Assembly: GCF_008728635.1 (NCBI RefSeq)
Contig: NZ_CP044285.1
Span: 1,798,001-1,862,000, forward strand
Length of the DNA stretch: 64,000 bases
Origin: Hymenobacter baengnokdamensis
GTDB taxonomy: Bacteria > Bacteroidota > Bacteroidia > Cytophagales > Hymenobacteraceae
Direction: 5' to 3'
Part shown: in pieces, positions 25,511-34,117 of the stretch
Position numbering within the stretch: position 1 is the stretch's first letter
How the letters are laid out: every line of letters starts with the position of its first letter
Translations under genes and position numbers: made by a program
The notes under the pieces: model-generated
Databases searched by the model: none
What the model was told of the DNA's origin: nothing
The model's input: the letters and a program-made list of their open reading frames with translations, nothing else

Positions 25511-26833
25511 TTATTTCGTGAGTTCGGCCTTCAGCGCCGCTATGACGTCGGGGTTTGGCAGGCAGTTTTTAAATTTGATGTCTTCCAGAATAACCGGCAG
25601 GTCGGCGGCGCTTTTTACATCCACCGGGTAGGGTGGCTTGATGCGCAGCAGCGCGGCAATGGGCTGGTCGCTGAAGCGCTTGTACGTCCAGCTGCACCAG
25701 CCAATGCCCACGCTGTTCAGGTTGTGGGCCGCTTCGCCCATCCACTGGGCCGAGTTTTCGCCGGTTTCGCCCACCCACACCGGCACCTGCTGGCTTTCGC
25801 GGAAGCGCACCAGGTTGCCGATGGCCCCGAGCTGGTTGGCATCGGGGTTGCTGGCATCTACCGCATTGCTGAGCGGATACTTAGGCAAGATGCTGTAGCG
25901 GTGCGCGTTATAAACCAGGTTTTCGGGGTGGGTAAAGGTCTTCTTTTCGATGCCGTTGTAGTTGTTGCCGAAGCCATTGCCTTCGAGCAGGAGCAGGTGC
26001 TGGTCGCCAGCGGCGCGCACCGTATTAATAAGCCGCTCCAACATGGCCTGGATGGGCGGATTGCCGCCCGGCACGTTATTGGGCTCATTTACCAGGTCGT
26101 ACATCGCAATGCGCCCGTCGTTTTTGTAGCGCCGGGCCAGGGTAGCCCACAGCCTGTTGGTCATATCCTGAAACACAGGCTCTTTCCAAAAGTCGAGCGG
26201 CTGTAGCGCGTCGGCAATGTTGGTATCGCTGCCCTGCGCGCCGGGCGCGGCGTGCAAATCCAGCACTGCGTACAGCTTATTGGCGGCGCACCAGGCCAGC
26301 GTCTGGTCAATAATGCGAATGGCTTCGAGCTTAGCGGGCTCTTTAAACAGCTCATCCTTCTGCTGCCATTCCTTCAGCTTCGCCAGGTAGTCGGCATACG
26401 GCACGGTGCCCCGAATGACGCCGTTGCGCACGGCCCGCTGGGCCGGGGTCAGAAAAAGGTCGTAGTGCAGCGGCAGCCGAATGCAGTTAAAGCCCTGCCG
26501 GGCAATGAAATCAATGTCTGCCTTCGTGATAAAGTTGGCGCGGTACTGCTGGTAAAAATGCTCTACCGCCGCGTCGCTTAGTCCGGCCTGGTAGAGTACT
26601 TTTTTCACCGAGCCCTGGGTGCCGACGTAGCCGGGCTTCATCATGTAGCCTTCCTGCAAAAGCCAGCCGCCGAGGTTCATGCCCCGCAGCAGCACTTCGT
26701 GGTGCCGGGCATCTACTATCCTGGGCCCTTCGGCGCGGAGCAGCGGGCTGGTGGTGGTTTGGCTAGCGCCGACCTGCGGTTGGGCCAGGCTGGGCAGGGC
26801 CGCGACAAGCGCGAACAGAGGTAGAATTTTCAT
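25511..26833 (-). CDS. Glycoside hydrolase family 5 (cellulase-like)
   Basis: From the ATG at 26833 the product has 440 residues with a signal peptide (1-18). The GH5 barrel shows RGMNLGGWLLQEGYM at 50-64, GFNCIRLPLHYD (114-125), LDLHAAPG (191-198), the acid/base Glu250 in DLVNEPNN and nucleophile Glu356 in WVGETGEN, with GWCSWTYKRF near the end. It should cleave beta-1,4- or related beta-linked glucans or mannans outside the cytoplasm. It is in a same-strand group with GH30, esterase and SGNH genes. A longer in-frame start at 26932 lacks a signal peptide and is disfavoured. Confidence 0.9.
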   Translation of the reverse strand: MKILPLFALVAALPSLAQPQVGASQTTTSPLLRAEGPRIVDARHHEVLLRGMNLGGWLLQEGYMMKPGYVGTQGSVKKVLYQAGLSDAAVEHFYQQYRANFITKADIDFIARQGFNCIRLPLHYDLFLTPAQRAVRNGVIRGTVPYADYLAKLKEWQQKDELFKEPAKLEAIRIIDQTLAWCAANKLYAVLDLHAAPGAQGSDTNIADALQPLDFWKEPVFQDMTNRLWATLARRYKNDGRIAMYDLVNEPNNVPGGNPPIQAMLERLINTVRAAGDQHLLLLEGNGFGNNYNGIEKKTFTHPENLVYNAHRYSILPKYPLSNAVDASNPDANQLGAIGNLVRFRESQQVPVWVGETGENSAQWMGEAAHNLNSVGIGWCSWTYKRFSDQPIAALLRIKPPYPVDVKSAADLPVILEDIKFKNCLPNPDVIAALKAELTK

Positions 26834-26862
26834 GATGGGGGTGAGGTGCCCCGGCCGCGCCG

Positions 26863-28314
26863 TTAGTTGATGACGTAGGTGGCGATGGAGTGCGGCAGGC
26901 TGGTCGTTGTCGCGGCCTGGCCCTTCACCCAAAGCTGAAACTCCTGGGGCTTGTCGCCGCTGTTCATCACCACCACCGCTACCTTGCCGTCGGGGTTGCG
27001 GAAGGCCGTGGCTTGCAGCCAGTCGCGGTTGGAAGTGGTGGCAATGCGCCTGGCACCGGGGCGGATAAATTTCGAGAAGTGACCAATATAATAATAAATA
27101 TTGGTATAAATTAGTTTTCCAGTTTTAGTATCCGCGATGATAGGCGCAAAGCAGAAGTTGCCCACGTGGTTGGGGCCGCCGGTTTCGTCGAGCAGCACGT
27201 TCCAGTCGGTCCAGCCCACGGTGCCGGCGTTGAAGTCGTTGAGCATGGAGTGCCCGTACTTCTCGCCCAGGCGCCACTCGTTGACCTGGTCGAGCTTAAA
27301 GTTCTCGATGCAGGCCTCGGTCAGCATCAGGTTGGTGGCGGGGTAGGTTTCGTGCACGCGGCGCACGTTGTCGAACAGCATGCCGCTGCCGGTCCAGGTT
27401 TCGTACCAGTGGTAGCCGATGCCCCACACGTATTTGGCGGCGGCTGGGTCATCGAGCACGGTGCTGGCCCGCTGGTACACCAGGTCACGGTTGTGGTCCC
27501 AGGCCAGGAGCTTGCGGCTGCCCAGCCCATTTTTTTGCAAGGTCGGACCCAGGTATTCCTTGATAAAGTCGCGCTCCTCCTCGGCCGTAAACACGCACGA
27601 TTCCCACTTCTGAGTGGCCATCTCCTCGTTCTGCACCGTGAGGCCCCAGATGGGAATACCCTGCTTTTCGTAGGTCTGAATAAACTTCACGAAGTAGTCG
27701 GCCCAGGGCTGGCGAAACTGCGGCAGCAGCTTGCCGCCGTGCAGCAGGTCGTGGTTGGTTTTCATCCAGGCCGGGGGGCTCCAGGGGCTCACAAACAGCG
27801 GCAGCTTGCCGCCGGCCGCCGCCGTGGCCTGTTTGATAAGCGGAATCTTGTACTTTTCGTCGTGCTGCACGCTGAAGCTTTTCAGACTCACGTCGTTATC
27901 GGCCACGTAGGCGTAGCTGTCGCTCGAAAAATCGCAGCTGCCGATGTTGGTACGCGCCAGCGAGTAGCCGATACCCGTAGTGGGGTTGTAGTAAGCCTGC
28001 AAAAACTCCTGCTGCTGCGCTTTGGGCAGCTTAGCAAAGGTTTCGGCCGCGGCATCGGTGAGCGCCCCGCCGATGCCAACCAGTGTCTGAAACGAGTGGC
28101 TGGGGTCGACAAACACGCATACCTGGGTTTCGACGGGCTGCGCCGCCGGCGCAAAGCTCAGCGCGGGGCCGGCCGTGAGGCGCTGGTCGGTACCCTGAGC
28201 CGTGGTATATACCTGCGCTTTTTTGCCGGCGGCCGAGTAAGTCGTGGTTTGGGCCGCTGCGCGGCCCAGGCCCAGCGCCGATACCAGCAGCAGGGGCAAA
28301 AATTTAGAAGTCAT
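26863..28314 (-). CDS. Glycoside hydrolase family 30 (glucosylceramidase-like)
   Basis: The 483-residue product has a signal peptide (1-22, RAAAQ), then the GH30 barrel: GIGGALTDAAAETF at 80-93, SPWSPPAWMKTN (176-187), acid/base Glu230 in LTVQNEEM and nucleophile Glu333 in LTEACIEN, and a C-terminal beta-domain (about 400-483). The family includes beta-1,6-glucanases and beta-glucosylceramidases; a glucan substrate fits its GH5 neighbour. It lies 29 bp upstream of the GH5 gene, probably in one transcript. Confidence 0.92.
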   Translation of the reverse strand: MTSKFLPLLLVSALGLGRAAAQTTTYSAAGKKAQVYTTAQGTDQRLTAGPALSFAPAAQPVETQVCVFVDPSHSFQTLVGIGGALTDAAAETFAKLPKAQQQEFLQAYYNPTTGIGYSLARTNIGSCDFSSDSYAYVADNDVSLKSFSVQHDEKYKIPLIKQATAAAGGKLPLFVSPWSPPAWMKTNHDLLHGGKLLPQFRQPWADYFVKFIQTYEKQGIPIWGLTVQNEEMATQKWESCVFTAEEERDFIKEYLGPTLQKNGLGSRKLLAWDHNRDLVYQRASTVLDDPAAAKYVWGIGYHWYETWTGSGMLFDNVRRVHETYPATNLMLTEACIENFKLDQVNEWRLGEKYGHSMLNDFNAGTVGWTDWNVLLDETGGPNHVGNFCFAPIIADTKTGKLIYTNIYYYIGHFSKFIRPGARRIATTSNRDWLQATAFRNPDGKVAVVVMNSGDKPQEFQLWVKGQAATTTSLPHSIATYVIN

Positions 28315-28362
28315 CGGAAAGAAAAACGGGTGGGAAAAGGAGCCAGCGGCCGGTAGCGGCCG

Positions 28363-28929
28363 CTACCAAATATAGGTGGCTACCGCGCCCCCGTAGAGCG
28401 AGGTATTTACAACTTTCCCTTTGTATTGAATAGTAAAGCTTTGCAGCGTCGGGCCAGTATTGAGCACCACCAGGCAGCGCTTGCCGTTAGGCGTTTTATA
28501 CGCCACATTCTGCAGGTTGCCCGGCACGTTGGTAGCCACGCGCACCGAGCCGGGGCGCACAAACTTGCTGCTGTGGGCCACCGTGTAGTAGGCCGGGTTG
28601 CGGGTTACTACGTCGCCGTTGATGGTAACAGCGCCCAGGCACTGGCTGCAGCCGCCGTTGGTGTAGGGGCCGTAGTTCTGGTCGCTGGCCAAGTTCCACT
28701 CCAGCACGTTGCGGCTCCAGTTGCGTACGGCCCCGATTTCGAGGTTGCTGACGTGGTAGCTCAGGTCGGAGGGGAAATTGCCGGGCGCCTGGGTCCACAG
28801 CTCGGTAAAGTACACGTTCTTGGTCGGGAAGGCGTCGTGCACCTGGCTCAGCACGCTGATGGGCGAATTTGGGCTGTAGAAGTGAAACGCCGAGCCATCG
28901 ACGTAGGGGTTGGCCCCGGCAGGTGGCAA
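28363..28929 (-). pseudogene. Truncated GH30 glycoside hydrolase (C-terminal half only)
   Basis: This 188-codon frame begins abruptly in the middle of a GH30 barrel: PYVDGSAFHFYSPNSPI, then nucleophile-bearing VYFTELWTQ (Glu43 here) and the C-terminal beta-domain ending GGAVATYIW. The N-terminal half with signal peptide and acid/base Glu is missing. Upstream in the same frame a stop codon (TAA, about 28945) comes 20 codons before the GH30 match, and a short frame ending ITFSSQRVTVN at 28941-28997 appears to be the tail of another gene. So a deletion or recombination joined the two. The surviving part is diverged from the intact GH30 next to it, so it is not a recent copy. Confidence 0.8.
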
Positions 28930-29146
28930 ACAGTAGTTGCCTAGTTAACGGTCACGCGCTGGCTGCTGAACGTGATGCCTAAGGTATTTTGCAACATTGC
29001 TTCACTGAAAAACAAATTTTTGAGAAGGCAAATTTTCTCAGCCTCTTCTCGTGAATTACCTATTAGTTCCCCTTTTCAATAGGCGCAACATTGTTTCATT
29101 ATTGCTAAAAAGTGCATTTGTGAGGTTTTGACAGGCTTTTAGGCTT
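28930..29146. other. Intergenic region between GH30 remnant and mraZ control region
   Basis: Apart from an 18-codon minus-strand frame (28941-28997) that looks like a gene tail left by a deletion, this stretch is AT-richer than its surroundings and contains no gene or hairpin I can support. It marks the switch from the minus-strand polysaccharide block to the plus-strand division cluster. Confidence 0.6.
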
Positions 29147-29170
29147 GTGGTAGAAAGTGGTAGAAAGTGG
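29147..29170 (+). promoter_or_regulatory. Putative MraZ operator: three GTGG repeats with 10-bp period
   Basis: GTGG occurs at 29147, 29157 and 29167, each of the first two followed by TAGAAA. MraZ proteins autoregulate by binding short G-rich direct repeats spaced one helical turn apart upstream of mraZ. These lie about 20 bp upstream of the -7 box and 72 bp upstream of the mraZ start, the right place for a repressor site. Confidence 0.75.
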
Positions 29171-29191
29171 TGGCTTTTTTAAAACGACTCG

Positions 29192-29199
29192 TACTTTTG
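29192..29199 (+). promoter_or_regulatory. -7 promoter box of the dcw cluster
   Basis: TACTTTTG matches the Bacteroidota -7 consensus TAnnTTTG and gives a leader of roughly 38 nt before the mraZ ATG. The MraZ-like repeats lie directly upstream, so bound MraZ would cover the -33 region. Confidence 0.6.
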
Positions 29200-29241
29200 T
29201 TATCCTAGGCGTAGTTCTGCTCGCCGGGCTATCCAACCACC

Positions 29242-29724
29242 ATGCACCAGCTTCTATCCGGCGAATACGACTGCAAGCTCGACCCTAAGGGCCGGCTGGT
29301 GCTGCCTGCCAAGGTAAAAGCGGCCCTGCCCGATACCTACGCCAATCAGCTGGTGCTGGTACGGGGCTTTGAGCCTTGCCTGGTGCTGTACCCGCGCTCG
29401 GCCTGGGAGCTGATTCATGCTAAGGTGATGGCCCTGGATGAGTTTAACGAAGAATACCGGCAGTTTCAGCGTAATTTTTTCCGGGGCATGACCGAAGTTG
29501 AGCTCGATAGCATTGGCCGCTTTGGCTTGCCGGGCTCGATGCGCCGCTACGCCGGCCTCGAAAAGGAAGCCGTAATTGTGGGCCTCGGCAACCGCTGCGA
29601 AGTGTGGGACCCCGCCCGCTACGACGAGTTCCTGATAAAGGACCAGCAGGCGTTCTCCAAGCTGGCCCAGAAGTTCTTGTCCGACACCCCCGAAACGCCG
29701 GCCCTGCCCGGACTGGCCGTATGA
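29242..29724 (+). CDS. mraZ: Transcriptional regulator MraZ
   Basis: MraZ is a DNA-binding protein that represses its own division and cell-wall cluster. The 160-residue product has two SpoVT/AbrB-like half-domains, each with its signature: CKLDPKGRLVLPAKVK at about 11-26 and VELDSIGRFGLPGSMRRY at about 85-102. The length is normal. Its stop overlaps the rsmH start (ATGA), so the two are translationally linked. Three GTGG repeats upstream are the likely autoregulatory site. Confidence 0.95.
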   Translation: MHQLLSGEYDCKLDPKGRLVLPAKVKAALPDTYANQLVLVRGFEPCLVLYPRSAWELIHAKVMALDEFNEEYRQFQRNFFRGMTEVELDSIGRFGLPGSMRRYAGLEKEAVIVGLGNRCEVWDPARYDEFLIKDQQAFSKLAQKFLSDTPETPALPGLAV

Positions 29725-30662
29725 GCACCCGTGCCAACGATACCGCCTACCATCGCCCCGTGCTGCTGGCCGAGTGCCTGGCCGGCCTCGAGCTGGTGCC
29801 CGGCGGCCGCTACGTGGACGTCACCTTCGGCGGCGGTGGCCACTCAGCACGTATTCTTGACCAACTAGTTGAGGGACATCTCTATAGCTTCGACCAGGAC
29901 GAGGCGGCTGAGCGCGAGGCCCGGCAGCTGGCGCGGCCACAGTTTACCTTTATCCGGGCCAATTTTCGGCACCTGACGGCCGAGCTGGCCCAGCGCGATG
30001 CCCTGCCCGTCGATGGCCTGCTGGCCGATTTGGGCGTGTCGTCGCATCAGTTCGATACGGCCGAGCGGGGCTTTAGCACCCGCTTCGACGGGCCGCTCGA
30101 CATGCGCATGGACCCGCACGATACCGGCGTGGCCACGGCCGCCGACGTACTCAATACCTACGACGAAGCCGCGCTACATCGCATTTTTGGTATGTATGGC
30201 GAGGTGACCAACGCGCGCACCCTGGCCGCTACCGTGGTGCAGGCTCGTCGCCAGCGCTCGCTGCGTACTATCCAGGAGCTAAAGCAGGCTATCCAGCCGG
30301 TAGTAGCGCGCGGTAAAGAAAATAAATACCTGGCCCAGGTGTTTCAGGCGCTGCGCATTGAAGTAAACGATGAGCTGGCCGCTCTGCAGGAAATGCTGAC
30401 CCAGACGGCCCAGGTCCTGCGCCCCGGCGGGCGGCTGGTGGTGATGAGCTACCACTCGCTCGAAGACCGGCTGGTAAAGAATTTTTTGAGTCAGGGCAGG
30501 TTCTTTGGGCAAGCCGAGAAGGACCTGTATGGCCGTGTTAGTCTCCCTTTTGAGGCCATCACGCGCAAGCCCGTAGAGGCGTCGGCCGAAGAGGTAGCCG
30601 AAAACAGCCGCGCCCGCAGCGCCAAGCTGCGCATTGCAGTTCGAACTTCTATTCCCGCGTAA
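29721..30662 (+). CDS. rsmH: 16S rRNA (cytosine-1402-N4)-methyltransferase
   Basis: RsmH (MraW) methylates C1402 of 16S rRNA. The 313-residue product starts at the ATG overlapping the mraZ stop and reads YHRPVLLAECLAGL, VDVTFGGGGHSARIL (SAM-binding motif), LLADLGVSSHQFD, FDGPLDMRMDP and VMSYHSLEDRLVKNF, all typical. Second gene of the dcw cluster; 4 bp separate it from the FtsL-like gene. Confidence 0.96.
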   Translation: MSTRANDTAYHRPVLLAECLAGLELVPGGRYVDVTFGGGGHSARILDQLVEGHLYSFDQDEAAEREARQLARPQFTFIRANFRHLTAELAQRDALPVDGLLADLGVSSHQFDTAERGFSTRFDGPLDMRMDPHDTGVATAADVLNTYDEAALHRIFGMYGEVTNARTLAATVVQARRQRSLRTIQELKQAIQPVVARGKENKYLAQVFQALRIEVNDELAALQEMLTQTAQVLRPGGRLVVMSYHSLEDRLVKNFLSQGRFFGQAEKDLYGRVSLPFEAITRKPVEASAEEVAENSRARSAKLRIAVRTSIPA

Positions 30663-30666
30663 GCTC

Positions 30667-31620
30667 ATGGCCGGCAATACGATGCGTCCACCAGCGGCAG
30701 GTCCGCCCCGCGCCAACACCGTGCGCCCCCCGCAGGCCCCCGCGCCTGAAGAATTGCCTGAGGCACCGGTGGCCGCGCCGCCCGTGGCCGCAGTTGAGCC
30801 GGTGCCCACCCCGCCCGTCGGGCCCAAAAAAGCCCGCAAGCCCGCGCCTGCTCCGGCCGAGTTTACCGCGCCGGCCTGGGAGCGGCACGAAGGCGTGACG
30901 GCGACCGGCTGGAGTCTGTTTTCGCTGCTCGACCGCTTCACGGGCCTCGATGGCCTGTTTCGGGAGGGCTTGCCGGTGCGCTTTCTGCCTAAGCTGCTGT
31001 TTGGGATGTTTCTTATTTTAATATATATAGGAAATACCCATTATGGCAACCGTATGAACCGCAACATTCAGCGGCTCAAGCAGGAAACGGAAGATTTGCG
31101 CGCCGATTATACTACCCTGAAATCGGATTATATGGAGGCCAGCAAGCAAAGCGAGGTGGCCCGTAAGGTCGCGGCCATCGGGCTGGTTGAAAGCTCATCG
31201 CCTCCTTTCCGCATTACGGTGCCGGCGGGCCGCCTCGATGAGGCGGAGCTGGAGTCGATGCCCGTGCTCACGGCCGATACTCTGGCGGCCCGCGCGGCCC
31301 GCGACTCGGTAGCGGCCTTCCGGGCCGATTCCATTCAGGGCCGTGCCCGCCGCCAGCAGCTGGGCTTGTCGGAGGATGATACGCCCGAGCTGGGAGCTCC
31401 GCCGCCCGGCCCGGCCGACGAGGAGGCGACTGCTGACGGTGTTGCTACCGGCTTGACTACCACCAATAAGACTGGCGCAGGAAGTAGAGCAGGAAGCGGA
31501 GGGGACAGGCAAAAAAGTATAAAAAAGTCTAAAAAGGCTTCTGGGCCTGCCCATCCGGCAGCCTCCAAGTCAACCAGCAACCAGAAGTCAGGAGCTAAAA
31601 ACCATGAAAGGCAGCGTTAA
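30667..31620 (+). CDS. ftsL: FtsL-like cell division protein
   Basis: The gene occupies the canonical ftsL slot between rsmH and the division transpeptidase. The 317-residue product has a long Pro/Ala-rich cytoplasmic N-terminus (about 1-90), one membrane segment (LLFGMFLILIYIGNTHYG, about 118-136), then a coiled-coil-like stretch (RNIQRLKQETEDLRADY and following) as in FtsL. The C-terminal 130 residues are a polar, Lys/Ser-rich extension, much longer than E. coli FtsL, so the name rests on position, topology and the short coiled coil of the Bacteroidota FtsL-like family. It overlaps ftsI by 17 bp, implying coupled translation. Confidence 0.8.
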   Translation: MAGNTMRPPAAGPPRANTVRPPQAPAPEELPEAPVAAPPVAAVEPVPTPPVGPKKARKPAPAPAEFTAPAWERHEGVTATGWSLFSLLDRFTGLDGLFREGLPVRFLPKLLFGMFLILIYIGNTHYGNRMNRNIQRLKQETEDLRADYTTLKSDYMEASKQSEVARKVAAIGLVESSSPPFRITVPAGRLDEAELESMPVLTADTLAARAARDSVAAFRADSIQGRARRQQLGLSEDDTPELGAPPPGPADEEATADGVATGLTTTNKTGAGSRAGSGGDRQKSIKKSKKASGPAHPAASKSTSNQKSGAKNHERQR

Positions 31621-34117
31621 GAAATCCATCGTTACGCGGGTACGGCTCGCGTTTCTGGGGGTGGCGCTGTTTTCCTGCGCTGTCGCCTGGAAAATCTCGC
31701 GCATTCAATACCAGGAAGGCGCCAAGTGGCGGGCGCTGGAGCAGGAGCGGCGCATCAGCTACCAGCCGGTGCCGGCCACGCGGGGCAATATATATTCTGA
31801 TAATGAGAGTATTATGGCTACGTCGCTGCCCTTTTACCGGGTAGCCTGGGACCCCGGCGTGGTCGATGATGCCGTGTTTGCCAGCAACGTCGACTCCCTG
31901 GCCTGGCACCTGGCCCACTTCTTTGGCGACCGTAGTGAGCAGGAGTACAAGCGCAAGCTCGTGGATGCCCACCTCGACCATGAGGTGCGCTACCTGCGCC
32001 TCAACTCGCGGCAGATTAACTTTCAGGAAAAGAAGGAGCTGGCGGCCTGGCCCATCTTCCGGGCCAAGCGGCGGGGCGGGGTTATATTCGAAAAAGTAGA
32101 TAAACGCTTCCGGCCCTTTGGCGGGCTGGCCCAGCGCACGGTAGGCTTTGTCAATGAGGACCGCAACGGGGCGGGGCTGGAGTTTACCTTTCAGCAAAAG
32201 CTGGCCGGCCGGGCCGGGGAAGCCCTGTTTGAGCGGGTGCCGGGCGGCCTCAAGCCGGTATATGATGGCACCGAAATAAAGCCCCAGCCGGGCTACGATG
32301 TCAAAACGACCCTCGACATCAACCTGCAGGACGGGGCTGAGGACGCGCTTTATAAGTCGCTGGTAGCCAACGATGCCAAGTATGGCTGCGCCATTCTGAT
32401 GGAGGTGAAGACCGGGGCCATAAAAGCGGTGGCCAACCTCGGCAAAGCCGCCGACGGCACTTATAAGGAAGACTATAACTACGCCTTTGCCGACCAGGGC
32501 CGCACCGAGCCGGGCTCGACTTTCAAGCTGGCCTCGATGATGGCCGTGCTGGAAGCCGACCCCGCGCTGAAGCTCGACGACATGGTGGATACCGGCCCCG
32601 GCCGGATGCTGATTGGCGGCGCGGTCAAAACCGACTCGCACGCCAATGGCCGCATCACGGTGCAGCAGGTGTTTGAGAAGTCGAGCAACATTGGCGTGGC
32701 GCGGCTGGTGCAGGAGCATTTTGCCAGCAACCCCACGCAGTACACCGATTACCTCAAGCGCTTCGGCCTCGACAAGCCGCTGGGCTTTCAGATGAGCGGC
32801 GAAGCGCTGCCCTACGTGAAAGACCCGCGCGACCGCAGTTGGAGCCGCACCTCGCTCTCTACCATGGCCATTGGCTACGAGCTGAAGCTGGCCCCGCTGC
32901 AAACCCTGGCTTTTTACAATGCCGTGGCCAATGGCGGCGTGAAGGTGGCGCCCATGATTGTGAAGGAAATAAAGCAGGCCGACCAGGTAGTGGAGCATTT
33001 CGACACGCAGGTGCTTATTCCAAAAATCTGCTCCGATGCCACCTTACGCAAGCTGCACGCCATGATGGAAGGCGTGGTGCTGCAAGGCACGGCCAAGGCT
33101 ATCCGGCCCAAAGACTACAGCATTGCCGGCAAAACGGGCACGGCCTGGAAGTTCAAGAACGGCCAGTATACCAAGACGTATTCGACCAGCTTTTGCGGCT
33201 TCTTTCCGGCCGACAAGCCCAAGTACAGCTGCATCGTGGTCATTGACTCGCCGAGCAAGGGACGCATCTACGGCGGCGATGTGGCCGCCCCGGTATTTCG
33301 CGACATTGCCGACCGCTGCATGGCCCGCGACCAGGCCAGCCAGCGGCCTATGCTGGCCCGGGTGCCCGCCCGGCGCACGCCCGTGCCGCTGGTGCGCGCC
33401 GGCCTGCAGGAAGAAATAGCGTTGGTTTGCCAGAAAATAGGCCTGCCCGGCCTAACCCACGCCACCGGTGGTGAGGAGTGGGTGCGCGCTACCGCGGCAG
33501 TGGACACGGCTTTTGTAGCCCGCACGGTGGCCTTGCGCCCCGATGCCAGCGTGGCCCATCCCGGCCGCATGCCCGACGTGCGCGGCCTGACGCTGCGCGA
33601 TGCGCTGTTTTTGCTCGAAAACCGGGGTATGAGCGTGCAAAGCAGGGGCTCGGGCCGGGTGCGCGAGCAGTCACTGGCGCCGGGTGAGCCCGTTCGGCGT
33701 GGCCTCGCAGTGGGCCTGATACTGGCGCCCACTGCCGCGCCCACGGCCGCCCCACTGGCCCTGCCCGCCCCGCTACACACGGAAATTGCCGAAAACACGC
33801 TGCTTATTCCGGCCGAAAATACCAGCCATGCCAAGGTAGCCCGGCCAGCCGCCGCTGCCAAGGCTAAGCCAACGGCCACCAGGCCGGCTGCTCCCAGGCC
33901 GGCTGCCATTGAAACGGCGAAGGAAAAGGCTGCCGCGCCAGCTAAAGCCAGCAAAAAGCCGGCTCCGGCGGCCCGGCCCAAAAAACCGGCGGCGCCCGAA
34001 AAGGCTGATAGTCGAACCACTCAGCGCCCGCCCGCTCCGACGTCCGCAGCCGGCAGCGCCCTGGTAAAAGCAAAGGCCAATACGGCCCTCAAAGCTAAAA
34101 CCCCCAAACGCGCATGA
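31604..34117 (+). CDS. ftsI: Division transpeptidase (PBP3/FtsI family) with PASTA domain
   Basis: FtsI cross-links septal peptidoglycan. The 837-residue product has an N-terminal membrane anchor (about 13-30), a PBP dimerisation domain (55-220) and the penicillin-binding transpeptidase domain with all three motifs: STFK (Ser305, Lys308), SSN (360-362) and KTGT (510-513). A PASTA domain follows at about 650-715 (MPDVRGLTLRDALFLLENRGM), and the last 110 residues are a disordered Ala/Lys/Pro tail. That tail and PASTA exceed E. coli FtsI. The stop overlaps the murE start by 4 bp. Confidence 0.94.
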   Translation: MKGSVKKSIVTRVRLAFLGVALFSCAVAWKISRIQYQEGAKWRALEQERRISYQPVPATRGNIYSDNESIMATSLPFYRVAWDPGVVDDAVFASNVDSLAWHLAHFFGDRSEQEYKRKLVDAHLDHEVRYLRLNSRQINFQEKKELAAWPIFRAKRRGGVIFEKVDKRFRPFGGLAQRTVGFVNEDRNGAGLEFTFQQKLAGRAGEALFERVPGGLKPVYDGTEIKPQPGYDVKTTLDINLQDGAEDALYKSLVANDAKYGCAILMEVKTGAIKAVANLGKAADGTYKEDYNYAFADQGRTEPGSTFKLASMMAVLEADPALKLDDMVDTGPGRMLIGGAVKTDSHANGRITVQQVFEKSSNIGVARLVQEHFASNPTQYTDYLKRFGLDKPLGFQMSGEALPYVKDPRDRSWSRTSLSTMAIGYELKLAPLQTLAFYNAVANGGVKVAPMIVKEIKQADQVVEHFDTQVLIPKICSDATLRKLHAMMEGVVLQGTAKAIRPKDYSIAGKTGTAWKFKNGQYTKTYSTSFCGFFPADKPKYSCIVVIDSPSKGRIYGGDVAAPVFRDIADRCMARDQASQRPMLARVPARRTPVPLVRAGLQEEIALVCQKIGLPGLTHATGGEEWVRATAAVDTAFVARTVALRPDASVAHPGRMPDVRGLTLRDALFLLENRGMSVQSRGSGRVREQSLAPGEPVRRGLAVGLILAPTAAPTAAPLALPAPLHTEIAENTLLIPAENTSHAKVARPAAAAKAKPTATRPAAPRPAAIETAKEKAAAPAKASKKPAPAARPKKPAAPEKADSRTTQRPPAPTSAAGSALVKAKANTALKAKTPKRA

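Noticed and set aside
27166..28356. 396-codon plus-strand frame opposite GH30
   Set aside because: Antisense shadow of a clear GH30 gene with intact catalytic residues.
29147..29170. GTGG repeats as a small CRISPR or simple repeat
   Set aside because: Only three 10-bp units, no spacers of CRISPR size; position upstream of mraZ fits an operator.
31595..32998. 467-codon minus-strand frame opposite ftsI
   Set aside because: Antisense shadow; ftsI has all three penicillin-binding motifs.
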